NCBI GenBank assembly: GCA_002917775.1
Contig: KZ627150.1
Location: forward strand, 1,310,307 to 1,374,306
Length of the DNA stretch: 64,000 nt
From: Glaciozyma antarctica PI12
Lineage: Eukaryota > Basidiomycota > Microbotryomycetes > Kriegeriales > Camptobasidiaceae
Direction of reading: 5' to 3'
Positions 55,467 through 64,000 of this stretch are shown here, piece after piece. The translations under genes were made by a program, and so were the position numbers. The first letter of the stretch is position 1. Every line of letters begins with the position of its first letter. The notes beneath the pieces were generated by a model. That model had not been told where the DNA came from. It did not search any database and saw nothing but the letters and a program-made list of their open reading frames with translations.

Positions 55467-57438
55467 TCATTTCTTCCTCTCGCTCGTACTCAGATTGTTG
55501 CTCCGCATCTTCGACTTCTGCGCCACACCATCTGCGAAAAGGTCAGCTCAGCCCGGTCTCCTCGATTTGCTTCACAAATCGCACCTTCCTGCTCCACGAC
55601 GATATCTGCGCCAGACAGTCAGCAACCTCTCAGCAAATTCACCGACGCACCATCTTCTGAATCCGAGTCCTGGGTGAGATCGATCACCTCGACGACCTTC
55701 GGCGGGGAGAGGAGGTCTGCACGAGCGAGAGAGTCAGCGGCGTCAGCGAAGCGAAGGTATGCTTCGCGTACTCGGTAGATCGGCGCGGCTCCGCGCCTGA
55801 GGCAGAGCAGCTTCGTCAACCCTTCTATCACTCGAGGCGACGCTGTTGGTGGTTCCTCCGATGCGCGAAGAGACGAAATGGGCTTCGCTCGGTAGCGAGG
55901 TGGCGACGGTGACGATGTTGGCTGACTCCGAAGAGCCGGGCTCGGTAGAAGAAGCCGAATCGACGGCAATGATCGTGGAGGAGGGAAGGGGACGGATATC
56001 GAACGTCGAGATCGCAGGGCTGACCGGCGAAGGGAGGTACGTCGTCTCGGCGGGCTTCGCAGTCGCCTCCTCGTCAGGAGAAGCGACCTCTCCATCCTCC
56101 TCGTCGAAATCAATCACCGCATCCCCGTACAACCCGCTCTGAAACCCCATCCCCCTCCGCTCGTCGATCCCGTTCGCTTCCATCCGCCCTCCCTCGAGCT
56201 CCGTTCCAGCGCTCAGCACCGGCATCGCATGCGACTGGGACGGATTCTCATCTTTTTCGGCACGACGAGCGGCGATGCCCGTCGTCGGGTATGGGACTGG
56301 ACGACCTGCGTTCGGAGAATGGCGAGCGAGTCCTTTGAAGGGGGTAGTCTAGGGGTCGAGTAGGCGGGAGGACTGAAGAGGGATAGGATGGCGGCTGAGG
56401 AGGCGAGGGAGGTCTTTGCCGAAGGAGGGTGGGAGAGGGACGGGTTTGTCGAGGGAGGATGGGAGAGAGTGGCGTGGAGACCGGTGGGGGGAGGTGGATT
56501 CCAGGCCGGAGTTCCGAGCGCTTGGTTGGTAGAGGGGATCGGGTGGGGGTGCTGAGGTGGAGCGAGATTGATGCCGAGTCCGGAGAGGAAGGATTCCGCA
56601 GGATCGTCGGCGGTAGATTTGAGGGACTCGGTAGCGAGGTTGGATTGGAGAGGTATTTCGGGCGTGGCGGAGGAAGAGAGAGGGAGGGAATTGGGTGGAG
56701 AGATTGGACTAGGGAGCGAAGGTCGAGGGGAAGGGCGTGAGTCGTCTGTGAACGAGCGGGTGGAGCTCTTCGCTGAGGGGTCGATGCGGTCACCTCGCTC
56801 GACTTGAGTCCTCGAAACGATGGACCCATCGCTCGTCGCTGCCGTCTTGCCGTTCGTCTTGTTGATCGTCCCTCCGCTGCGATCCGAATCGCACAGCAGC
56901 GCAATCGCGCGTGTCGACTGGAAATGATGAACCTCCGAGGTCAACCTCGAGCTCCCCTTCTCATTCGATCCCTCGTGGCTCTCGCTTCCCTCCATTATCT
57001 CCCCCTCTTCTCGACCTCCTTCTGTCCTAGCACTCGCAGTCTGCGTCGTCCTCATCGCCGTCCTTCCGCGCTCGACCCTCCCAACGCGTTCCGCACTCCT
57101 CCGCCTTCGGGTCCTTCCCAGCTCAAATATCCTTGAGTGTAATCTATAACTACCCGATGCAGCGCTCGCGCGACGTCCTGTACTTCCACCTCTGCGCCAG
57201 GCTCGGGAGTGACCCAGGGGAGGAACGGGTTACCCCACTCGTCCGTTTGCCTCCTCCTCTTGGACTTCGGCGCTTCGTACGCGTCGGGTGCGGATAAGAC
57301 GCGCTTCGGAGGGTAGGGAGGGGTGAAGGCAGGGTCGCGTGCTGAGCGCGAGCGGGCGGAGGAGGCGAAGAGAGTGGCTTGGGGAGGGAGAGCGCGGGCG
57401 CCGGAAGGGTAACGATTGGATGGTCTGTGGTAGGCCAT
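55467..57438 (-). CDS. Nuclear-type protein with a SUMO-interaction-like acidic motif
   Basis: The start ATG at 57436-57438 (MAYHRPSNRYPSGARAL). Blocks: a basic cluster KSKRRRQTDEWGNPFLPWV, VQDVARALHRVVIDYTQ, then S/P-rich disordered sequence with ESFLSGLGINLAPPQ, KTSLASSAAILSLFSPP, LAILRTQVVQSHTRRRASP, a frame change at an A5 run (plus-strand t5 at 56253-56257) into DENPSQSHAMPVLSAGTELE, an acidic DAVIDFDEEDGEVASPDEE, VIEGLTKLLCLRRGAAPIYR, VREAYLRFADAADSLARA, then PKVVEVIDLTQDSDSEDD and, after two introns, a C-terminus SKMRSNNLSTSERKK, stop 55467-55469. VIDLTQDSDSED matches SUMO-interacting motifs with flanking acidic/phosphorylatable residues. A role in SUMO- or chromatin-linked processes is inference. 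Confidence 0.55.
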
Positions 57439-58205
57439 GCTTTCTTCGAGCTTGGCGAGCGTTTGGGGAGTGCTGGCAGCGGTTTGAAGTTGACGGGAGA
57501 GGAGCGACTCCGAGCTCAGGATTTGCGAGTGAAGCCTGAGGATCCTTCAACCTCCTCTTTCTTTGGGCCTTGGTCAAGTAGATATGCAAGCAAGGCGCGT
57601 AAGGTATACCTGAACAGCTCTGCAGCCTGTCCAGAGAGGAGGAAGGAGAGCAGGCGTAGAAAACACGTCGCGTCGCGAGCGTTTTTGACATCCATCGGTG
57701 CTCCAGTTTTTTCTTCTCCAGCGGAAATCTATCGAGGTCTAACGAATCTGGATCTGAACAGACTGAGCTCTGAACCAGCTTGAAGACAGGAACGTCGGAG
57801 AGGGACCCCGCGCTTTTTCAGCTCACTTTCGAATCCGCCAAGTCGTTGAGGCTCTCTTCCTCCTCCCCCCGACCTCGTACAACTACGCCCGCGTCCCTGA
57901 GCTGCGCCGTCAATGAAACCTCAGCAAGCGGCCTTCTAGCCTCGCCTCCAGCTTCCCCGGCCCGCGCTACTCCTCGAAAGGAGTCAAGCGACAAGGTCCG
58001 CCCCACACGGACCGAGCATGCGTATCGACTACGTGGCGTGAGTCCTGGAGAGGTGAAAGAGCGTATAGGAAGGTGGAGCTAATGCTTTCGTTTCGCCAGG
58101 AACGGGCGCTTCTCCGCGGCTTCAGCGCCGTGGATGGCTTCCCTAACCTAACCCTAAGCGCTTCGCTCCGCTTTCTTTCAAGATATTTATGAGCCTAAAT
58201 TCATA
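57439..58205. other. Interval before TRF4-like copy 1, possibly its N-terminal exons, with a telomere-like stretch
   Basis: Plus-strand 57800-58048 reads an S/P-rich frame ending TEHAYRLRG followed by gtgagt and, at about 58091-58100, a cgccag acceptor, so it may hold the disordered N-terminus of copy 1. At 58142-58158 the sequence ccctaacctaaccctaa looks like two and a half telomere units. Confidence 0.4.
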
Positions 58206-59165
58206 GACTATACGACGAGCTCATCGCCTTCGACGACTACATCGGCGCAACTTCCGACGAGACCGCTCTTCGCCTCTCCGTCGTCGGCCTCTTCAAGCGG
58301 CTGGTGTGCTCGATCTGACCCGACGCCGAAGTTCAGACGTTCGGAAGCTTGGCAACAGGTCTAGCTGTACCAGACAGGTCCCTCTCCCTCCCTCTCTGCT
58401 TCTTCCTCGCCTGACTTGTGACCTTCGCAGCGACATTGACGTCGTGATCCAGTGCCGTTCCCTCGGTAACCTCAACGACAACAAGCACCAAGGAACCCTC
58501 CGCACTGCAGTCCTCGCCAACGGATTCGCTACGAGCCCCTCGATCCGCGTCGTCGCCAACGCTCGCGTTCCCGTCGTCAGATTCAAGACCTCGCCGGCCT
58601 TTGGATCGCTCGACTTTGACGTGAGCTTCAACGAGCCGAACGGGCCGTGGGGAACTGCGCGTGTGCTGGAGTTTCTGGGAGAAGCGGGTGCTAACGAGAT
58701 GAGGGTGCACGCGCTGGTCTTGCTCGTCAAGTTCTGGTTGAAGGGAGCTGGCTTGATGGAGGTGCGGAATGGAGGGCTGGGAGGGCTGTCGATTTTCTGT
58801 ATGGTCGTCTCGTTCTTTCAAGTGAGATTCCCGCGCCGGTGTGTCGTTAGGGTAGAACTGACGCCTTCGAACAGCTGCGAGGCAGGAAGTCGCTCGCTTC
58901 TCCTGGGAACGATCTCATCGCCTTCCTTCGCTGCTGTGAGCTCTCTCCCCTACGAGCTTCGCAGGAATCGCCTCCTCAATTTCTCAGCGTTGCTCCTAAA
59001 CGCTTCGCCGTCGTTGTTCTATCAATCAAAAAACCTGAGATACGAGAGCTGTGCAGCTACCCAATCTTCGAATCTAGGCGGGAGGGCCAGGATCTCGCTC
59101 GCTCGCTGGCCGAGGACAGTCGCAAGGATCGTAATCTTCTAGGTTCATGCGTTAACAAATCCTGA
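58206..59165 (+). pseudogene. TRF4/Cid14-like nucleotidyltransferase copy 1, with in-frame TGA
   Basis: Non-canonical poly(A) polymerases of this type work in TRAMP-like nuclear RNA surveillance. Seen here: LYDELIAFDDYIGATSDETA, RLSVVGLFKRLVCSI, then TGA (58316-58318) where the family and copy 2 have Trp, then PDAEVQTFGSLATGL. The catalytic motif FGS...AVPDSDIDVVIQC is formed across an intron (58376-58432). The central domain follows: VVRFKTSPAFGSLDFDVSFN, MRVHALVLLVKFWLKGAGLM, NGGLGGLSIFCMVVSFFQ, and SPGNDLIAFLRCCEL, after which the C-terminus diverges and ends at 59163-59165. Alternatives: a 33-nt intron (gtgtgc...ttcag) would remove the stop in frame but also the conserved helix; or a sequencing error TGG to TGA. 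The C-terminal NLSIxDP region of the family is missing. Confidence 0.65.
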
Positions 59166-59345
59166 CGGGAAAAAAAAACCCTGAACTCTGGAGTGAGGCG
59201 GCCGCTCGAGCCTCCGAATTGGCGGGGCCTCCCTTCAAAGCTTCACTCTCGAATCCACTCTCTCTTCTCTTTCTCCCACATCGTAACACACCCTCAGCGT
59301 CACCTCCGACTCCTCCATCGCAGTCTCCCGGCTTCAGCCGCCTAC

Positions 59346-60531
59346 ATGGAGTACATGAGCGTCGAACAACGTCAGCGCAAGTTCCAGGGATTGTGAGTTC
59401 CTCTCGTCCTTGGGAGGGCCATAACCCCGCTCACACGCCTACGCCTGTCTTCAGACTCAATGTCGAGCTCATCGCTCTCCACCACCAGATATCGCCCTCT
59501 GCCTCTTCGATGGCTCAACGCTTCGCCGTCTTCCGGCAGTTTAGGCGCTTGGTGCGCTCCATCTGGCCGAAAGCTCGTGTGCTTCGCCGCAGGTCTCTTC
59601 CTACCCGAAAGGTCTGCCATTTTGTTTCTGCGTACGGTGGGCGCGCTGACGCTCTCAAAACGCAGCGACATGGACGTCGTTGTCAACTGCCGCAGCTACA
59701 ATCTCCCCCTAGATCGTTTGCTAGCCGACCTCCGTCAGACCCTCCTCTACAGCAAATTCGAATTCTCCTGCTCCAACATCCCCGACTCTCGCATTCCTCT
59801 CGTCAACTTCAAAACCTCTGCTGCGTTCGGAGCCATGGATTTCGACGTGTGCTTCAACGAAAGGAGCGGATCCACCGGAACGAAGCACGTCGTGGATTTG
59901 CTACAAGAAGTGGGAGAGGACCAGGAGCAAGTCTGTCGACTGATCTTGCTGGTCAAGTTCTGGCTGAAGGGAAAAGGGTTGCTCGGCGTGCGGACTGGGG
60001 GGTTAGGAGGACTCTCTGTGACCTGTATGGTGATTTCGTTCTTCCAGGTGCGTTCTGCGTCAGGCGAGAGGATTGGGAGGGGCTGATGAGCGAATCGAGC
60101 AGCTACGCATCTACGGCGCGCAAATCGGCTCTCCTGCAGAAGTCTTCCTGAATTTCCTTCGCTACTGCGAGCTTGCCCCCTTCGCACGACGGGACCTGCG
60201 ACTGACTCTTCGCTTCCGTCCTCGCAGACGCACTCGAATTCGACTATATCTGAGCTGCGATTTTGACTCGACACGGCGGACTTCTCCTTCGCAAGGCGGA
60301 TTACGGCTGGTCGATCAAGACGCACCCTAATCAGCTCTCTATTCAGGATCCCACGGACGCCAGTGAGTCCCTGATTTCTCTCGCTGGCCTTCCACTGATT
60401 CCGATACTCCCACAGCTCGCGACCTTGCCGCCGGTAGCCACCGTTCCGGCCAGGTCAAAGACCTCTTCGCAGAGGCTCTCAAGCGCCTTTACACTGTCGC
60501 TCCTCCTCTCGCTCCTCTCCCCGCAGCATAA
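59346..60531 (+). CDS. TRF4/Cid14-like nucleotidyltransferase copy 2, lacking the Gly-Ser of the active site
   Basis: Likely start ATG at 59346-59348 (MEYMSVEQRQRKFQG). After an intron: LNVELIALHHQISPS, FAVFRQFRRLVRSIWPKAR, then in another frame VCFAAGLFLPES joined over an intron to DMDVVVNCRSYNLPLD. Then NIPDSRIPLVNFKTSAAFG, MDFDVCFNERSG, VCRLILLVKFWLKGKGLLG, GGLGGLSVTCMVISFFQ, SPAEVFLNFLRYCELAPF, then ILTRHGGLLLRKADYGWS, LSIQDPTDA, DLAAGSHRSGQVKDLF and LPAA, stop 60529-60531. Compared with copy 1, about 14 bases between the WP helix and the FAAG loop are gone, removing the FGS of the nucleotide-binding motif and shifting the frame; the DMD acidic pair remains. As written it cannot be a normal polymerase, though the C-terminal half is better kept than in copy 1. 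Confidence 0.65.
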
Positions 60532-60968
60532 TCGAGTCTGCCAGCATAGGCGCGACGCAGGCGACGGAGGATCGTCAAATTACGCCGAATCGTGGCTGGG
60601 ACCGGACGGAGAATCGTTGGGGAGCAGGGCATTCCTCGGGAACTCTTGACCTGCAAGATGGGACTCTTGACCTGCGAGATGGGACGGTGGAAGACGATCA
60701 GCCTTATCCGCTCACCGCCCTCGCAATCCTACTCGTAGTGTTCCTGTTCTCGAGGAGCTTTTAGAGCCACGGATCTAGGCCATGGATCTAGACTGCATCA
60801 CCTTCTCCACCACCCAGAGCGCTTTCACCGAGAGAAGCCCTCTGCGCGCGACAGCGAGCTCAATCCTCCATCCTCGAGCAGACGCCAACGAAGGGCAGTG
60901 ATCTCATCCCCGCACGAGCAGAAGCAACCGCGATACGAACGAAAAAGATGGCAATACAACGAACGAGA
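60532..60968. other. Intergenic, convergent 3' ends, with tandem repeat
   Basis: This holds the 3' flanks of TRF4-like copy 2 and the Herp-like gene. It contains the direct repeat at 60639-60680 and, at 60763-60790, two copies of a ggatcta-centred motif. No gene seen. Confidence 0.6.
60639..60680. repeat. Two tandem copies of a 21-bp unit
   Basis: The unit ggractcttgacctgcragat occurs twice back to back with two differences, followed by the first five bases of a third copy. Confidence 0.9.
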
Positions 60969-63240
60969 TCAAAAGATCGCGACGACCTCGTCGACCTCGT
61001 CGATTCCCGGCTCCTCCCCCTCCCCCTCCCCCTCCCCCTCCCTCCCCTCATCATCATCCGACTCGGTATCCTCCACCCTCCCCTCTGCCACAGCCTCCTC
61101 CTCCTGCTCCGCCTCGATCGGCACCTGCTCCGGCTCGCCGATCCCCTCCGCGAAAAGCTCCTCGTCCGAAACGACCCCCCTCCCAGCCGGCGCCGGCATA
61201 GGTCCCGCCTCCTCAGCTCCCATCGCTGCCGACGTCGAAGCCTCCGACCCCGCCGCTGGCAAGTTCGTCAACGCGACCCTCGCCGCCTCCATATGCGCCT
61301 CTCCCGCCGCTGCCAACGCCGCCTTCCTCTCCCTCGCCATCCTCCTCTGCGCCAAAAGTCTCTCGCGCTTCTCCAGGGCCCGCTTCCGCTTCTTCTCCAC
61401 CTCGGGGAAGAGCGTCCCGAAGAATAGGACGATAGCGACCATCGCGGTCCTGATCGCTCGTCGACGAGCCTGCGCAGCGATGGCGATACGGTCGTTCGGG
61501 TTCGGTCGACGCACGGCAGCGGGATTGACGATGGGACGACCGGCAATGGAGCGAGGAACGAGGCCGAGTTCGCGCGCTTCCTCCGCGAGTCCGATAGCGG
61601 CGATCCAGTTGAGCCAGTAGCGCGGCGAGAGGCGAGAGACGGGTTCGCGAAGTCGAGGCGTCGCGCGGGCGGCAGGGGGTGGCGCTCCTGGCTCGCGAGG
61701 CGCAGCAGCGGCAGCAGCGGCAGCAGCGGCAGCAGCGGCGGCGGCTCCTCGTTGGCGAAGTTCTCCAGCGGGTTGACCGCGACGAGGGGCGCCTGGCGCG
61801 CGCGGGGCAGCAGGAACGCCGACGGGAGCGAGTCCTAGCGCCCTCCGTCGTTCCCGCTCGAGTCGCTCCCGCCCTACGCCCGCTCGACGTCGATGGATCG
61901 TCCATCCCTCCCAGAGGACCCACCCGAACGCCATCGCAAAGAGGAGACCCTTCTTCTTCGGCGAGGCGTGGCGTCCAAAGATCCAAAGGAGGAAGCCGAG
62001 CTTGAGGGAGAGGAGGACGAGCGGGACGAGGATCGAAAGAACCGCTTCGACGTTGATGACGATCGAGAGCGTCGCGCGACGAGGTCGAGCGCCTGGTAGG
62101 ACGGCTGCAGCTCCGGCCGGTCGAGGAGGGAGGTCCCCTACCCCTCCAGCGGCCGCTCCGACTCCCGCTGCCCTGGTGCCGGGAGTGCCGCGAAGGAGTG
62201 CGCGACCGTAGGCGATCGAGGGGGCGGTAGGTTGGTAGGTAATGAGGAGCTGGAGCATGGTCGTGAGGATGTGGAGGATAGCTTGACCGCGCTTGAGGGA
62301 TCGGTAGAGGGCGAGAGGGGGAGGCGGGTGCGAAGGAGCACGGTACTGTTCGGGGACGTGCAGCATGAAGGGAAGTCCGCTGTCGTCGAGGCGTCAGAGC
62401 CTGTACCGGTATCGAAGAGGAAGAACCCACCCAATCTGCACCAGCTGAAACTCGCCATTCGGATCCGCGCGAACAGGTCCCCACGCCGCGACCTCTGCTT
62501 CCGCCATCTCGACCTTCTCCTTGACAATCCCCCACAGCCCGCAATCGACGAGCAAGTCCCTAACCTCGATCATCTCGCCGAATCCCTCACTGTACTCCTT
62601 CCCCACGTGCTCCTTCTCCGTTTTCTCCCTCGCAGCAAACGCCTCGTCGCTCTCGCCCTCCTCCCTCAGAACGATCGGATCGACCTTGACGCCCGTCGGC
62701 TCTGCCCAGCCAAGACGAGCTAGGCGTTCCTGCACGTCGACTGAGTAGAAGTAGTGCGCCTTTTGAAGGTTGAGGAGGAGGAGGGAGCGTTGGAGAGGGA
62801 TGAGTTGGGAGACAAAGGCGAGGTAGGTCGGGTAACCAGAGACGGAGGGACCGAGGGAGGGACCGAGGGAGGGAGTGGTGCTCGTGGTGGCGAGAGGAAG
62901 ACTTTGTGCGAGAGAGGGGAGGGTCGGAGGGGCAGGAGCGTTGGCGAGCTGGGCGCGGAGAGATTCGATGGCTGCTGCGGCTGGGTGGGCGGGGTCGTCG
63001 AGGGGAAGGGGGGTCGAGTAGGCGAGACTGTATCCTGGGGTTGGTGGAGGAGCATCGGTTACCATATGGATAGGTGTAGTGGAGGGAGTGGGAAGGTCCA
63101 AAGGTGGCAGAGGAGTTTCGAGAGGAGTAGGTGCGGGGGTCGATTCGGCTACAAGAGCGCTGAATGGGACGGTCCAGGCGTTGGGCTTGACGATAACGTG
63201 CAGGACGTGTTCCTGCAAAGTCTGCAGGGAGCAATGCGAG
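60969..63240 (-). CDS. Herp/Usa1-like membrane protein with ubiquitin-like N-terminus (5' exons not resolved)
   Basis: The first clear exon starts after a gctccctgcag acceptor at about 63232-63242 and reads TLQEHVLHVIVKPNAWTVPF, which resembles the last strand of a ubiquitin-like domain; its start exon upstream is not found. Then a P-rich linker, PTYLAFVSQLIPLQRSLLLL, HYFYSVDVQERLARLGW, YSEGFGEMIEVRDLLVDCG, GEFQLVQIG, and after an intron (about 62395-62445) GLPFMLHVPEQYRAP, AILHILTTMLQLLITYQPTA, a hydrophobic hairpin ILVPLVLLSLKLGFLLWIFG / GLLFAMAFGWVLWEGW, a poly-Ala stretch, RYWLNWIAAIGLAEEARELG, TAMVAIVLFFGTLFPEVEKK, a charged coiled coil and an acidic tail ending VVAIF at 60969-60971. Ubl plus ER-type hairpin fits Herp/Usa1-like ERAD scaffolds or Dsc3-like proteins; this is an inference. 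Confidence 0.55.
61014..61045. repeat. 6-bp tandem repeat encoding Gly-Glu run
   Basis: About five copies of tccccc/ccctcc in register with the minus-strand gene, giving EGEGEGE in its acidic tail. Confidence 0.85.
61699..61745. repeat. 9-bp tandem repeat encoding polyalanine
   Basis: The unit cggcagcag is repeated about five times and encodes the alanine run of the Herp-like protein on the minus strand. Confidence 0.85.
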
Positions 63241-64000
63241 TTTCAGCAAGAGTTTGTGAGGAAGCGAGGGTTGCCACAGGAGCGAAACCAATCCTCGAGC
63301 CGGAAGACGCCCAGCTGCGCCCTTGAGGAGGTCTTTTGACGCATATTCACAACTTTATCGTCTTCGGCAAGCGATGCTTCGACCGCTGCAAACGGGGCGA
63401 TATTGTCGTCCAGCTTCATGCAGCGACGAGCTTCAGCGCCTCAGACGAAGTTCGCGCAACGCACTCCGGTCATGAATCCTGCATTACCACCGAGATGGGA
63501 GCTCGCGTCAAGAGTCAACTCAAACCGAGCAAGACGCTGCGCGAGTAACGCGCGCAGTGCCGTCGTTCCGGGTTGAGGACTTCCCAACTGCTGAGTTCAC
63601 GATACGGCGGCTCCTGAACCTTGGCCTTGGACTCGGCGTACTGCAATAGAATGGCGGCCCAGCTGTTTGAGAACCCTCGTCGCGAGTGCGGTAGAGCGAA
63701 CATGATCTCGCGCGTGAATGCGAAGCGAAACAGCTGTGCTGGGGTCAAGCCCGACGCTGCAGGGACGCAGCTGGCGGGAACACAACAGCAGCCGAAACCA
63801 GGCGACTGGAGAGGTGAATCGTTCTCGGCGGTTCATCAAGCGAACCATCCAGCGCACAAGGGCGCCAGGTGGCCAACTCGAAGAGGCGAGGACGAGGCCA
63901 CCTCCTCAGCTCTCGCATGCAGCTCACCTGTAGCTGCAGCGCCTTGAGAACCTTCCACTAGTACTGTGCGGAGTGTTGTAACCCACGAGGAGGAGCGTCC
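63241..64000. other. Right edge, possible 5' exons of the Herp-like gene
   Basis: The minus strand should hold the start of the Herp-like gene. MKLDDNIAPFAAVE is readable from 63420 down on the minus strand but does not join the next exon cleanly. The rest shows no recognisable gene; the window ends here. Confidence 0.35.

Noticed and set aside
58301-58333. 33-nt intron removing the in-frame TGA of TRF4-like copy 1
   Set aside because: Shorter than any other intron I accept here (about 45 nt or more), and it would delete the conserved WPDAEVQ helix. Not fully excluded.
61014-61045. CRISPR-like regular repeat
   Set aside because: Simple in-frame triplet/hexamer repeat in coding sequence; no spacers, eukaryotic genome.

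Overview
This is a GC-rich, gene-dense fungal nuclear window. The organism is most likely a basidiomycete yeast of the Rhodotorula/Rhodosporidium/Sporobolomyces kind (Pucciniomycotina). The evidence is: many introns of roughly 45-70 nt with gtgcgt/gtacgt-type donors, a gctgac-like branch site and a cag acceptor; Q-, S/P-, A- and RGG-rich low-complexity proteins; and a gene set with SPX phosphate permease, fimbrin, Swi1, a BCKDH/PDH kinase, two hexose transporters and an oil-body-associated protein. The species is inferred, not proven. Nothing is bacterial, so there are no operons.

Layout. 0-17 kb: a secreted double-psi beta-barrel protein (+, cut by the window edge), SWI1 (-), a long F-box/LRR gene (-), a second beta-barrel paralogue (-), a mitochondrial ketoacid-dehydrogenase kinase (-) and two uncharacterised genes (-). 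17-27 kb: PHO91-like SPX permease (-), fimbrin SAC6 (-) and a small single-pass membrane protein (-). 27-33 kb: a poor region with a 625-base gap, a nearly identical 84-bp fragment of a gene from 14 kb, a copy of the 15-17 kb gene, and a tandem pair of unknown genes (+). 33-48 kb: oil-body-associated protein (+), SAM-domain protein (-), hexose transporter 1 (+), a secreted cysteine-containing protein (+), a zinc-type oxidoreductase (-), a WW/RGG protein (+) and an unknown (-). 50-64 kb: hexose transporter 2 (+), a PHD-finger protein (+), a nuclear-type protein with a SUMO-interaction-like motif (-), two adjacent TRF4-like nucleotidyltransferases (+) and a Herp/Usa1-like membrane protein (-).

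Two themes dominate. First, local duplication: five sets of paralogues lie within 64 kb (beta-barrel proteins, the 14-17 kb genes with their copies at 27-29 kb, the 29.6/31.4 kb pair, two hexose transporters, two TRF4-like genes). Second, many otherwise good genes change reading frame once or twice, often at runs of 3-6 identical bases. I read most of these as base-count errors in the assembly, but the two TRF4-like copies carry lesions of another kind and may be truly damaged. I found no CRISPR, no transposon with recognisable ends, no tRNA or rRNA, and no clear candidate for a wholly new multi-gene system.
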